Shown: positions 18,538 through 26,856 of the stretch, piece after piece
How the letters are laid out: each line of letters opens with the position of its first letter
How positions within the stretch are numbered: the first letter of the stretch is position 1
Assembly: GCA_018334055.1 (NCBI GenBank)
Contig: JAGXSS010000005.1
Coordinates: 1-37,699 of the forward strand
DNA length: 37,699 nucleotides
Direction: 5' to 3'
DNA from: Peptococcaceae bacterium
Lineage (GTDB): Bacteria > Bacillota > UBA994
Program-made: the position numbers and the translations under genes
The notes under the pieces: model-generated
What the model saw: the letters and a program-made list of their open reading frames with translations, nothing else
What the model was told of the DNA's origin: nothing
Database searches by the model: none

Positions 18538-18911
18538 TGCCCGCCAAAAGGGACTGTCCCTTTTGCCCCATGAACGATGGCTTCAGCTACCTTTTCGACG
18601 AAGTCGAGGAGAAGGCAATCAAGTATCGTCTGCCGTTTAACCCTCGGCAGAACCGGAAGTTGCTAGCAGTGCTCGAAGCCACCGATAGCGGCATTCAGAT
18701 TTCGCATGCACCGGATAAACAAAGCAGTGGGCGACTCAAGGTTGGGTTCAAGCTTCTTGGCCCGCGTGACGCCAAGGGGACATGCCTGGTGCCGAGCCGT
18801 TGGCTTGAAAGCCATATCGCTGTAATATCATCACTCACTTGGACGCGGGGGGTAGCGCTGCCATTACCCTCACCCATAAATGAATCAGTCCAGAATGTTA
18901 AAAGAAAATAG
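18537..18911 (+). CDS. Unknown small protein coupled to the helicase
   Basis: The ATG overlaps the helicase stop (TGATG), so it could be translated by coupling. The first dozen codons lie on a palindromic repeat (18545-18565), which weakens the case for that start; ATG 18570 (MNDGFSYLFDEVEE) is an internal alternative. The 124-residue product is not recognised. Visible stretches are KYRLPFNPRQNRKLLAVLE and GFKLLGPRDAKGTCLVPSRW. The last 30 residues look non-native, as if the gene ran into other sequence. It may be a truncated accessory gene. Confidence 0.45.
   Translation: MPAKRDCPFCPMNDGFSYLFDEVEEKAIKYRLPFNPRQNRKLLAVLEATDSGIQISHAPDKQSSGRLKVGFKLLGPRDAKGTCLVPSRWLESHIAVISSLTWTRGVALPLPSPINESVQNVKRK
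18545..18565. repeat. Palindromic repeat, copy 1
   Basis: CAAAAGGGAC, one base, then GTCCCTTTTG: ten-base arms. The same core occurs at 31132-31160 with longer arms. It looks like a REP-type intergenic palindrome of Clostridia and sits exactly at the helicase 3' end, where it could act as an mRNA hairpin. Confidence 0.7.
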
Positions 18912-19050
18912 TGAATATGCAGAGCTAATTTATGAGCAATTAATAGAGCGAGGCACGGATGTCCAGCAAGATGAAAATTTGTCAAATAGTGCATTTAGAG
19001 CGATGATTATGAGTCGGTATAAATACATTAAGAGCGTAGAGCACACCTGA
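18880..19050 (+). CDS. Very small ORF, unrecognised
   Basis: An ATG at 18880 opens 56 residues (MNQSRMLKENSEYAELIYEQ...) ending at 19048-19050. It overlaps the end of the preceding ORF in another frame. Composition is acidic and helical (IYEQLIERGTDVQQDENL, FRAMIMSRYKYIK) with AT-rich codons and reads like real protein, perhaps the C-terminal piece of a larger lost gene. No clear ribosome site. The rest of the gap to 19110 holds only the PspC leader. Confidence 0.35.
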   Translation: MNQSRMLKENSEYAELIYEQLIERGTDVQQDENLSNSAFRAMIMSRYKYIKSVEHT

Positions 19051-19109
19051 AACCACATCAATTCCTGAACGTATTACTTCTCAAGATGCTACAGGAAGGG
19101 ATGATTCTT

Positions 19110-19577
19110 ATGCAGAAGCGTCTTTACCGAAGTAGGGATAACCGCGTCATCGCGGGAGTGTGCGGCGGGCTGGCCGATTACTTTGGGCTTGACCCTACTT
19201 TGGTACGGGTAGGCATGGCAGCATTAGTGGTTTTTGACGGCATGGGGCTTGTCGCCTACATCGCCATGGCCTTAATTGTGCCCAAAGAGTCCATGCGGGT
19301 GGCGTCGCCGACCCAAGTGGTCGAGGCGAACATCGAGGAGCTGGCGGACACGGCAGAAGCATTTGGCGAGCGCATGGAGCAGGCTTTGACGTCAACGACG
19401 CGTCCCTCCCACGCGCCAAGAGCTGTGCTGGGCGCCGCGATTGTGGTGCTGGGTGCTTTTCTTTTGCTACGCAATTTTAACCTCCTATGGTGGATTGACC
19501 CGCGCTGGTTGTGGCCCGGTGTGCTTATTATGGGCGGACTTGCCGTAATCGCACATGACCTGAGGCGCAAGCTATGA
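19110..19577 (+). CDS. PspC-domain membrane protein
   Basis: PspC-type envelope-stress protein. I chose ATG 19110 (MQKRLYRSRDN) because AGGAAGGG lies nine bases before it; two earlier in-frame ATGs lack that spacing. Residues 1-60 form the PspC domain: VIAGVCGGLADYFGLDPTLV, then a membrane segment with GLVAYIAMALIVP. A charged linker (about 65-105) leads to two more hydrophobic stretches (VLGAAIVVLGAFLLL and WPGVLIMGGLAVIAH) of the LiaI/LiaF-like type. The stop overlaps the next ATG by four bases, so the two proteins are made together. Confidence 0.88.
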   Translation: MQKRLYRSRDNRVIAGVCGGLADYFGLDPTLVRVGMAALVVFDGMGLVAYIAMALIVPKESMRVASPTQVVEANIEELADTAEAFGERMEQALTSTTRPSHAPRAVLGAAIVVLGAFLLLRNFNLLWWIDPRWLWPGVLIMGGLAVIAHDLRRKL

Positions 19578-20476
19578 GCGGGGGGATCGTCCTAGTTTTT
19601 GCTGGGATCGTGCTGCTTCTGCGAAATTTCGGCTTCCTGCCCGCTGATATTTGGGGACATTTGTGGCGTTTGTGGCCGCTACTTGTAGTCGCGTTGGGCT
19701 TGGAAATCCTGCTTGGGCGGCGGGGAGGTAAGCTCGCGACTGTGCTCCTTATGGTCATGATGCTCGCAGCGGTAGGTTATTTTTTCTGGGCACCGGCGGC
19801 GCGGCCTAGCGAGTGGGGAAAAGGCGCGCGTGTCGAGCATTCCGAATTGCTGCGGGGGCTAACCGAAGCGCGGGTCGAAATCGACCTTAGTGCTGGCGTG
19901 CTCAACCTTGGCTCTCTGCCTGACGACTCGCCGTCTTTTTACCGCATGGTGACTTATGGTCATGCGCCAAGCATTGCCTTTACCGGGGGCGAACCGGGTC
20001 CTGCGGGACCGGGGCAATTGGTTATCGGCGCTACACGCGGCCGCCGCAGGGTAACGCTTGGCACCTCCCTTCTTGATAGATGGGAACTTGAGCTAAGCCG
20101 GGGCTTACCGCTCTCGCTCGACATAACTTCTGCGGCCGGCAGGGGCGAGATAGATTTAAGACACCTTGATGTATACGAGCTAAACCTAGTGCTTAACGCC
20201 AGCCATAGCTCGCTCTCTTTGCCGGCGCGGAATGGAATCTCAATCGTCCGCGTCACTGCCAATGCGTCAAACGCTGAAATCGTTATTCCTCACGACGTAG
20301 CCGCGCGAATCGTCGTTTCTCCGCAGGCTAGCTCTGTGCGCGTCGACGGCGCATGGAGCAGACAAGGCCAGGTCTACACGTCGTTTAACTTCGATACTTC
20401 GCCGCAAAAACTCGAGATTAGAATCGACGCCAATGCCAGCCGAGTGCATATTCGCCTCGCTGGAGCCACGCCATGA
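19574..20476 (+). CDS. LiaF-like membrane protein with beta-rich tail
   Basis: A 300-residue partner of the PspC gene, translationally coupled (ATGA overlap). Three hydrophobic segments at 3-16, 34-46 and 55-72 (GGIVLVFAGIVLLLRNFGF, LWPLLVVALGLEILLG, TVLLMVMMLAAVGYFF) match the LiaI-LiaF-like region. The rest (about 90-300) is a repetitive beta-strand domain with alternating patterns such as ARVEIDLSAGVLNLGSL, LNLVLNASHSSLSLPA and IRIDANASRVHIRL, as in DUF4097/toastrack-type adhesin-like folds outside the membrane. Probable role: sensing or damping cell-envelope stress with the PspC protein. Confidence 0.8.
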   Translation: MSGGIVLVFAGIVLLLRNFGFLPADIWGHLWRLWPLLVVALGLEILLGRRGGKLATVLLMVMMLAAVGYFFWAPAARPSEWGKGARVEHSELLRGLTEARVEIDLSAGVLNLGSLPDDSPSFYRMVTYGHAPSIAFTGGEPGPAGPGQLVIGATRGRRRVTLGTSLLDRWELELSRGLPLSLDITSAAGRGEIDLRHLDVYELNLVLNASHSSLSLPARNGISIVRVTANASNAEIVIPHDVAARIVVSPQASSVRVDGAWSRQGQVYTSFNFDTSPQKLEIRIDANASRVHIRLAGATP

Positions 20477-20683
20477 CGCGCGGACATCGACGCGCGGCCA
20501 TCGCGGGTTTTAGCGGTTTTCCCTGCCTGTCCCTGCCTGCTGCCCTTCGGTGTCATGCTCGGCCAGCCCAGGGCCGTATCGCACGGATTGCGGCGCGTGC
20601 TTGGTGAAGATAACAGTGCCGGAGTAGCCTTTTCTTTGCGCACCCCTTCTCTGAGCAAGCAATTTTTGGCCCAGCTCTCTTTT

Positions 20684-21508
20684 TTACACCAATTCCCCCG
20701 GAGGATTACCCGTGCGCTCGGGGACTATTTCCTTTTCGCGCAAAATCGCCTTCAGGCCCCGAGCGCGAGTAACTAGTCCTGCGCTTTCTAGGGTTTTTCG
20801 CGAAAGGGTGTTGTAGTACCAACATCCCGCCAAGGGCTTAAGGCCTTGATCATAACACCATTCCTTAAGACTCCACAAAATGTACTTGCCTACCCCTTGT
20901 TGACGATACTTAGCGCAAGTCACCATGCCAATGCTTGCATAGCCCACATGGTATCTGCTCAGCACAGATATCCCACAGCCCAAGAGCTCTTCTCCGGTAC
21001 GAAGCATGAAAATAGTTCCGCTCGCAATATCCGATTCATCGAAAAAGTTGTTGGTCTCCTGTTGAATATAGGGCAGATCTGCCAGAGTTGCCTGAGTAAA
21101 GTCAATGTTGTCAAAGCTGAGGTCTGGACGCTCAATTTGGAACCCATCCTGGAAGAAGTATGCGCCCTTCTCCTTGTCAAACTCCCAGTCCATAACTAGG
21201 CTGACTAAGAGCTGATCTGACGTCCGGAGGTATACATTCTTTATGTCCAGGCTCTTAACGGCCTCCTCAAAAATATCTTGGGCGGACCACAAGTAGCGAG
21301 CGTCTACATAGAAAAACCACAGGGTCTGTCCCTGAGCCCCTATAAACCCTATGTGGGTCCCTCGGTCTATAACTGAAAAGATAGTGCACTTGTCTAGATT
21401 ATCCTCTGCCCATGAATCCATGGGCTCGCTCAAGCTGTGTAAATAAGCCGTCAGCCACTCCCTGTTCTCCTTCAGACTTGATGGGATAAATTCGCATAGC
21501 ATTTTCAT
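20684..21508 (-). CDS. GNAT-family N-acetyltransferase
   Basis: A 274-residue protein with a C-terminal GNAT domain. The acetyl-CoA loop is YRQQGVGKYILWSLKEW, preceded by the strand GYASIGMVTC and followed by WYYNTLSRKTLESAGLV, the usual N...S....GF-like end. The N-terminal half (residues 1-140) resembles a degenerate first GNAT-like lobe. AAGGAGAGGA precedes the ATG by about eight bases. It is convergent with the PspC pair; the 207-base gap between them holds no gene that I can see. Substrate unknown. Confidence 0.85.
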   Translation of the reverse strand: MKMLCEFIPSSLKENREWLTAYLHSLSEPMDSWAEDNLDKCTIFSVIDRGTHIGFIGAQGQTLWFFYVDARYLWSAQDIFEEAVKSLDIKNVYLRTSDQLLVSLVMDWEFDKEKGAYFFQDGFQIERPDLSFDNIDFTQATLADLPYIQQETNNFFDESDIASGTIFMLRTGEELLGCGISVLSRYHVGYASIGMVTCAKYRQQGVGKYILWSLKEWCYDQGLKPLAGCWYYNTLSRKTLESAGLVTRARGLKAILREKEIVPERTGNPPGELV

Positions 21509-21550
21509 GAATTTGTCCTCTCCTTACAAAGCGCGAATTTTAAATTTAGA

Positions 21551-21697
21551 ATGACATGTGTCAACAAGAATGGCAAGAGATTGTGTGTATGCTGCGGTTC
21601 CGCGTGTAGCCGAGATGTCTTTCAAGATCGGCTGCTCAAGGCAGATTTTGGCAAGTTACCAAAAGGGTTGATTAAAGAAATTGTTAAGCGAAAGTAG
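21551..21697 (+). CDS. Small cysteine-rich ORF, probably a gene fragment
   Basis: Forty-eight residues from ATG 21551 to TAG 21695-21697. The first half carries five cysteines (MTCVNKNGKRLCVCCGSAC), the second half is basic and helical (LLKADFGKLPKGLIKEIVKR). The clustered cysteines could bind metal. No strong ribosome site, so it may be the 3' end of a lost gene. The rest of the 21509-21859 gap shows nothing I can call. Confidence 0.35.
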   Translation: MTCVNKNGKRLCVCCGSACSRDVFQDRLLKADFGKLPKGLIKEIVKRK

Positions 21698-21868
21698 ACC
21701 GAAAATTGACTACCTCTATGACGCTAACAGGATTCAACAGGGTACCAGAGCCGCTTGATAAATGCTTGGCGATAGCATCGAACGGATGGCACGATTAAAC
21801 GGTCGAAATTAACGGAGCAAAACACAGGACAAGAAAACGGACAAAGAAACAAAGAAGGGGTGAGAATA

Positions 21869-22504
21869 ATGCAAAAAATCGCACCTCATTTGTGGTATGA
21901 CAAAGAAGCCAAAGAAGCCAAAGAAGTAGCAGAGTTCTATATCGGTTTGTTTGACCAATCAAAACTCATCAGTACTACCGTTATCGGAGCGACGCCTTCG
22001 GGAAATACGGACATTGTAAGCGAAGTTCGATCTTCAGGTTGCCCCCACCATTTGCCACACTCCTCAATTGTCTACAGTGCGAAGGGAATGATAAGAAATA
22101 TGAGTGACTTTACCGCGTTTCCTGCCCTTGAAACAAGTCGGCTATTGCTCAGAAGAATGAGTCATGATGATGTCGAGGACTTATTTGCGATGCGCCAGGA
22201 CGCTCGTATGCATAAGCATACGGATACTAAACCAGACGAAACCGCCGCTGAAACCTTCGCCTACATTGATAAGATGAATCGGGGGGTTGATGGCAACAGA
22301 TGGCTCATTTGGGCAATTGAGCACAGGCAATCGCACAAGGTAGTTGGTACCATCTGTGTTTGGAATATCGATAGGGAAAACAATAGTGGTGAGCTTGGGT
22401 ATGGGATTGTCCCCGATTATCAGGAGCAGGGATTAGCCAATAACCGCGTTTATCGGCTAATCGTCTATGGCTTAGATCGCAGCACATGGAAACAAGGGGG
22501 TTAA
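21869..22504 (+). pseudogene. VOC-protein/GNAT chimera, both parts truncated
   Basis: From ATG 21869 (GGGGTGAG upstream) the first 50 or so residues match PhnB/demethylubiquinone-methyltransferase-like VOC proteins: [19 protein letters not shown], then [23 protein letters not shown]. The VOC fold breaks off near 22030. In the same frame a RimJ/RimL-type GNAT begins ([22 protein letters not shown] at 22099) and continues through [16 protein letters not shown], then ends abruptly without the second half of the acetyl-CoA domain. A hairpin (GATTAGCC...GGCTAATC, about 22431-22462) marks the break. Two decayed genes joined by deletion. Confidence 0.7.
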
Positions 22505-22508
22505 TCCA

Positions 22509-22934
22509 TTGGAGCACGTGATTAACAGGGTCCTAAAGGCCTTCGAGTTAACCGCTGATTTTTACAGCTTCATTCCCGAGGCCGGGTTAGCTTTGGCTAT
22601 CCTCGGTGCACCATCCAATAGGATTGGCGAACAGGCTTGGTGCATCGTTGGAGCTCGAGAAAGCTATTTAGCGGCGTTGAAAAGCGGGTCATGGAAAGGT
22701 TTCTCCTGTAGTTTGCAGGACTGTTTTGACAAACGGTTAATACTTAACAAGCTTGAACAGACTGCTCTGGACCTAATCGAACTTGTACGAACCTCTACAG
22801 CAGAGGAGTTAAACATCGGCCTACTCTTAGCGCTGCTGGAACACGAGGTCCAGCATCATGGGCAACTAATTCGTTACGCATATGCCAATAGACTAGGTTT
22901 TCCGAACAGCTGGAGTGCGCGCTATAGCGTGTAG
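22509..22934 (+). CDS. DinB-like (DUF1572-type) protein
   Basis: A 141-residue four-helix-bundle protein of the DinB superfamily, most of which are putative metal-dependent enzymes or thiol transferases. The start is TTG with GGGGG about nine bases upstream; GTG 22518 is an alternative. Characteristic stretches are APSNRIGEQAWCIVGARESY and LLEHEVQHHGQLIRYAYAN, the second giving the histidine metal-ligand pattern (H..QHHGQ). The C-terminus GFPNSW is also typical. It is apparently intact and follows the broken VOC/GNAT chimera by four bases. Confidence 0.8.
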   Translation: MEHVINRVLKAFELTADFYSFIPEAGLALAILGAPSNRIGEQAWCIVGARESYLAALKSGSWKGFSCSLQDCFDKRLILNKLEQTALDLIELVRTSTAEELNIGLLLALLEHEVQHHGQLIRYAYANRLGFPNSWSARYSV

Positions 22935-23135
22935 CACGCTGGGCAACTACTTTACGGCCAGCCTAAAATACGTCGCATTGATGCTACTGCTGCAACTCCG
23001 ACTCTGCCTCAACAAAATCATAAGCTAGCCAAATTATTGTGTCTATAGAGCGTTCCGAGTGGGAACAGAGCCTAAATTAGCTAAAACGACGCCCTAATAG
23101 CATCTTGCTACTACTGAAAAGGTGGTTTATCGTAG

Positions 23136-23156
23136 CGACGGTGTATTACACCGTCG
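23136..23156. repeat. Palindrome within a shared short repeat
   Basis: CGACGGTG, loop TATTA, CACCGTCG. The segment GTGTATTACACCG.CGTCCTT continuing to GCAGGA recurs at about 34230-34260, so it is part of a short interspersed sequence. The surrounding 22935-23210 shows no recognisable gene. Confidence 0.5.
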
Positions 23157-23209
23157 TCCTTAGTGCAGGAATCAACAGACCCAAACAAATTTTCCAAAGC
23201 TCGCGCCCT

Positions 23210-23275
23210 TCCCCAGCATCCCAATTGATGTCGCTGTTGGCAGCAAACCTGCATTTGGTTGGATTATGCCAAGGG
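23210..23275 (+). pseudogene. Alpha/beta hydrolase fragment 1
   Basis: The frame reads FPSIPIDVAVGSKPAFGWIM and then P, matching residues 165-185 of the hydrolase at 12721-13446 (FPNIPITVVAGNKPAFGWIM). Bases upstream are only vaguely similar and the match ends just after 23270. The next part of the same protein appears 9.6 kb away at 32854. It is a relic, not a gene. Confidence 0.7.
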
Positions 23276-23419
23276 CCAGCCCGCAAGGTTGGGCATCGTT
23301 AAGAATCAGGATTAGCAGGATGACGAAAGGGCTGAAAAGGGAAAACCAAGGCGATATTGAATATTACATATAGGCTAGTACCTAAGGCAAGCACAATGGA
23401 GAAAGTTGCGGAGTAAGGC

Positions 23420-23596
23420 GTGAAGACACTGTTTGAATTGTGTAAACCGCGGAGAAGTGTATTTGAGGAAACCAAAGGAGAAAGCCCATTAAATTTACCT
23501 GATCTCAGAGAAAGCAAGATTGAATGCGCTTCGTTCTTTTCGGTGTGGTCAAGCTCACTCCGGCCATGGGTGGCGGTAAGACGCACAATCGCCTAA
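23420..23596 (+). pseudogene. DUF499-type defence ATPase, N-terminal relic
   Basis: A GTG start with GGAG upstream opens KTLFELCKPRRSVFEETKG and LNLPDLRESKIECASFF, which resembles the N-terminus of large DUF499 ATPases that accompany DUF1156-type methyltransferases in phage-defence loci. Immediately after, in another frame (from 23545), VVKLTPAMGGGKTHN gives the expected P-loop, then both frames stop. About 40 residues are missing at the junction near 23540 and the rest of the roughly 1000-residue protein is gone. Assignment rests on the KPRRSVF and MGGGKTHN motifs; no search was possible. Confidence 0.55.
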
Positions 23597-23618
23597 AACG
23601 TCAAAAGTAGCCGGCCGG

Positions 23619-23756
23619 CCGTTTTTTGTTGGTCAAACGCCGCTGGAACTGCTGCTGGGCAAAGAAATGCTGGTGGTGGCCTGGGCGGTGGAGGACTGCC
23701 GGATTGTTCTAAGCGAAACTGAAAAAAGGAAATGCCTGCTTGAAGGATGGAGGTAG
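23619..23756 (+). pseudogene. Second relic, possibly DUF3780-like
   Basis: The frame reads RPFFVGQTPLELLLGKEM, LVVAWAVEDC and ends in KRKCLLEGWR. LLLGKE..V.AWA.ED resembles a segment of DUF3780 proteins that occur beside DUF499 ATPases, but the match is from memory and short. It lies directly before the five-gene operon, ten bases before its first ATG, so its end supplies the ribosome-site region (GGATGGAGG). Likely leftover of an older defence locus. Confidence 0.4.
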
Positions 23757-23783
23757 GCTAGTCAAATGGAGGGAAATAATGAA

Positions 23784-24572
23784 ATGGAAAACAACTCTAC
23801 GCATGGCTTTGAAAACGCACTAGCAAAAACGGAAAACGATGTAGACGCGACAGTAAAAGCCGCAACTTCTGTGCTCATCTCCTTAAAGAAAATTCATGGT
23901 GCAGTCAAGACAGGGAGCCTCCGTGAGCTCAAGAAAACGATAGAATCTACCGAGCAGGCCATCGCCGCGCTGAAGGAGCAATTTGCCAACACCAAGGAAG
24001 GGTGGGATTTCGACAGCGAAAGCTATATTGCCAGCAAGGCGTTTCCAGAGGAGCTTCTGGGAATGGCCGAATCTATGGGAGTGAAAATCTTTGAACAGGA
24101 TGAAAGCCTATACTGCTATCCTCTGCTCATTCGTATTTTGCCAAGTGAGCTTGCGGTTCAAATTGATAAGACCAAAAGTAGACATTTAAGGCCCTCGGCA
24201 TTAATCAAACATCTCAAGACATTACAGAATAAACCCGAAAGATTTAAGCCGGAGATGTTTCTAGAAAGTCTATTCTCGGCCTATTACACTCTCCGAAAAA
24301 GTCGCGGGATGGACCAAAGCGGCAAGGCGATGGTGATACCCCTTCTCGAGATATACAAGTTGTTGACGTTGCTTCCGGGGCAGGCCAAGGAATATCCACG
24401 ACAAGAATTTGCAAGGGACATTTATCTTCTTGACCGGAGTGGCGTAGCAAACACGAGGGAAGGGTTTGTCCTGAGGTTTTCGGACAGAGGTTCCTCCAGT
24501 CGGACCGTTAGAGTCATTACTCAGGAAGGGCAAGAAAAAATCTATTATGGGATTGCCTTTGCGAAGGATTAG
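23784..24572 (+). CDS. Operon gene A: coiled-coil protein of unknown function
   Basis: The first gene of the five-gene module. ATG 23784 has GGAGGG ten bases upstream; ATG 23766 is an equally in-frame alternative. Residues about 15-75 look like a helical coiled coil (LKKIHGAVKTGSLRELKKTI, TEQAIAALKEQF). A conserved-looking core follows: WDFDSESYIASKAFPEELL, YCYPLLIRILPSELAV, LRPSALIKHLKTLQ, and the end reads GQEKIYYGIAFAKD. No catalytic motif or membrane segment is seen. The position suggests a structural or recognition subunit for the ATPase and helicase downstream. Not a family I can name. Confidence 0.8.
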   Translation: MENNSTHGFENALAKTENDVDATVKAATSVLISLKKIHGAVKTGSLRELKKTIESTEQAIAALKEQFANTKEGWDFDSESYIASKAFPEELLGMAESMGVKIFEQDESLYCYPLLIRILPSELAVQIDKTKSRHLRPSALIKHLKTLQNKPERFKPEMFLESLFSAYYTLRKSRGMDQSGKAMVIPLLEIYKLLTLLPGQAKEYPRQEFARDIYLLDRSGVANTREGFVLRFSDRGSSSRTVRVITQEGQEKIYYGIAFAKD

Positions 24573-24584
24573 GAGGCATGTGGC

Positions 24585-25550
24585 ATGTACACCACTAAAA
24601 AAGAATGGTTAGACATGATTCGTGGCGAGTATCTGCATGATTTCGTTAAACGTGGCGGCGCAGCAGTAAAATTCTGTGTCCCGATGGAGGATGTTGACCA
24701 TAGCCAATTACTTGCGTCACTGCGCGCAGCATCCGAGGACGAAAGCTATATTTATGCATCGATTGATGCCGCTTCCACAAAAATTCACATGATTGACAAG
24801 CTGTTTCATGAGGTAGCTCGACAAATAGACTGGGATGATCTAGCAAATGTCTTTGTTCGCAAGATTTTTAGCCAAAAGAAATATCAGTTACCGGAGCACC
24901 GCGAGGACTTTAATCTGCAGAATATAGCATTGCTCAATGACCGTGAGGAGATGTTTTTACGAAACGAGCTGCATTCATACCTAGAAAAAGAAATATTTGG
25001 TGATTTCGCGATGAGTCAGGAGTTTAGAATTGCCATGGTTCGTCTCTGCCTAAATCAACTGGACACAGCGAGCGCGCCTGTTTATCTGAGCGCTGCGATT
25101 AAAGAATGGTTGCGCGGCGAGCTGCGGTTAATTTCAACTTTAAGGAAAGCCCTTATTTTTCAGAAAATAGCCCGGCATAATGCCCGGCATTTGTTGTTTT
25201 CTCTTACCCACTGGCTCAGGATAAACGGTAAGAGTGGCCTGATGCTCGTGCTTGATATTACTCGCTATCTCGCGGCGACTAGATCGAAGAATCCCGCTGA
25301 TGGTTTTTTCTATTCCACCCCTGCGGTGCTGGATGCCTATGAACTGCTTCGCCAATTCATCGACGGCACGGACGAAATGGAAGGCCTCCTTGTTATTGTG
25401 CTTGCGCCTAAGGAGTTTTTGAGTGATGACAAGCGGGGTTTGCGGGGTTATGACGCCTTAAAATTGCGAATTTGGGATGAAGTTAAAGACCGGCAAAGAC
25501 AAAATCCCATGGCGTCAATGGTTCGCCTAGCAAATCGGGTCGCAGACTAA
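24585..25550 (+). CDS. Operon gene B: BREX-ATPase-like protein lacking Walker A
   Basis: A 321-residue protein resembling the BREX ATP-binding (DUF2791/BrxD) family but without a P-loop: where GxxGxGKT would stand the sequence is FVKRGGAAVKFCVPMEDVDH. A Walker-B-like strand remains at about 217-228 (KSGLMLVLDITRYLA), without the usual DE. Other helical stretches: KIHMIDKLFHEVARQIDWDD, KALIFQKIARHNARHLLFSL, YDALKLRIWDEVKDR. GGAGG precedes the ATG by eight bases. I infer a catalytically silent ATPase subunit pairing with gene C. No frame damage. Confidence 0.75.
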   Translation: MYTTKKEWLDMIRGEYLHDFVKRGGAAVKFCVPMEDVDHSQLLASLRAASEDESYIYASIDAASTKIHMIDKLFHEVARQIDWDDLANVFVRKIFSQKKYQLPEHREDFNLQNIALLNDREEMFLRNELHSYLEKEIFGDFAMSQEFRIAMVRLCLNQLDTASAPVYLSAAIKEWLRGELRLISTLRKALIFQKIARHNARHLLFSLTHWLRINGKSGLMLVLDITRYLAATRSKNPADGFFYSTPAVLDAYELLRQFIDGTDEMEGLLVIVLAPKEFLSDDKRGLRGYDALKLRIWDEVKDRQRQNPMASMVRLANRVAD

Positions 25551-25569
25551 AGGTTGAGGGAGGTGCACC

Positions 25570-26835
25570 ATGAATATTGCTGACCGGGTGAAAAGTAAAC
25601 GTGCTATTGAAGCACTGCGCAATGGGGTGCCAAATCGAGACGCCGTCGCGGTGTTAGGTTCGAATCAGCCAGAGATAGAGGAGAAATTCCGACGGCAACT
25701 TCAAGGCACAAAGCGTATGCTTAGCGGCGGCAACGAAGGAATGTTAGTGGCGGGTGATTTCGGCACGGGAAAATCTCACCTCCTCGAATATCTCCGGCAT
25801 CTCGCCCTCGAGCAGAATTTTGTCTGCAGTAAAATTGTTGTTAGCAAAGAGACCCCTCTTTTTGAGCCTGCGAAGCTATTTCAGGCGGCGTTAGAAGCTG
25901 CCATTGTGCCCGGCAAACGGGGCAATGCGATGACCGAAATTGCCACTGCGCTGAAATTCAACAGCCAAGAGTATGCTGACTTTTATCAATGGACACACCG
26001 GGATGCCGGCCTTAATGCGAGATTTGCCGCTACGCTATTTTTATTTGAGCGAATGTCTAACGAGCCTGAGCTCAGCGACCGCATTATCCGGTTCTGGTCC
26101 GGTGCGAGAATAGAAGCTGGAGAAATTCGAAAATATCTTAAGGAATGTCGAGAACCGGTGACTTATAAGATTGAGAGAATTGCAGCGAACGAACTGGCTT
26201 TGCAAAGATTTGAGTTTGTTGCCCGTCTCATCTTGGCGGCAGGTTACTCCGGATGGGTCTTGCTGATTGACGAAGTGGAATTGATTGGCCGATACTCACT
26301 CTTACAGCGGGCCAAGTCCTATGCGGAACTTGCGCGGTGGATGGGAAAACCAGAAGGTTCAAGTGTCGCGGGTTTAACATCAGTCTTGGCAATCATACAA
26401 GCGTTCCAGAGCATCATCTTGGAAGGAAAAGATGACTTTGAAAAAGTACCTAACAAATTGCGGGCCAAGGGAACTGAAAACGAACTTCTTCTAGCCAGCC
26501 ACGCCGAAAGAGGAATGCGAATCATTCAAAACGAATCGATGCTTTTAAGAGCACCGGACAAAGAGTTGTTGGCGCAAACTTATGAAAAAGTTAAATCCAT
26601 ACATGCCAGCGCCTATGATTGGGAACCGCCGGCAGTGCAATCTATTGAGCAGATGAGCAGTGCGCGGATGCGGCAGTATGTAAAAGGATGGATTACGGAA
26701 TGGGACCTTAAAAGGCTTGATTCCGGCTATACTCCCACAATAGAGGTTGGGGGCCTTGAGCCTAACTATGCCGAGGATAAGAATTTAGAGGTAGAGACGG
26801 AAATAGGATTAGATAACAACAATAACCACGGCTAA
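25570..26835 (+). CDS. Operon gene C: BrxD/DUF2791-like AAA ATPase
   Basis: A 421-residue P-loop ATPase of the BREX ATP-binding (DUF2791) type. Walker A is GDFGTGKSH (62-70) and Walker B is GWVLLIDEVELI (228-239). The N-terminus reads RAIEALRNGVPNRDAV, and GLTSVLAIIQAFQS lies in the sensor region. The last 40 residues are acidic and asparagine-rich, probably flexible. GGGAGGTG precedes the ATG. Family members act in BREX type 2 and in TerB-linked loci, usually beside a helicase, as here. I infer it drives or gates DNA loading with gene B and the SNF2 helicase. All motifs intact. Confidence 0.85.
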   Translation: MNIADRVKSKRAIEALRNGVPNRDAVAVLGSNQPEIEEKFRRQLQGTKRMLSGGNEGMLVAGDFGTGKSHLLEYLRHLALEQNFVCSKIVVSKETPLFEPAKLFQAALEAAIVPGKRGNAMTEIATALKFNSQEYADFYQWTHRDAGLNARFAATLFLFERMSNEPELSDRIIRFWSGARIEAGEIRKYLKECREPVTYKIERIAANELALQRFEFVARLILAAGYSGWVLLIDEVELIGRYSLLQRAKSYAELARWMGKPEGSSVAGLTSVLAIIQAFQSIILEGKDDFEKVPNKLRAKGTENELLLASHAERGMRIIQNESMLLRAPDKELLAQTYEKVKSIHASAYDWEPPAVQSIEQMSSARMRQYVKGWITEWDLKRLDSGYTPTIEVGGLEPNYAEDKNLEVETEIGLDNNNNHG

Positions 26836-26856
26836 GCACGGGGGAGGTCACTTAAA

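Noticed and set aside
23105-23586. Two short open frames (plus 23105-23302 and minus 23299-23586)
   Set aside because: The plus frame reads out of phase with the hydrolase fragment and the minus frame opposes the DUF499-like relic. Neither resembles a protein.
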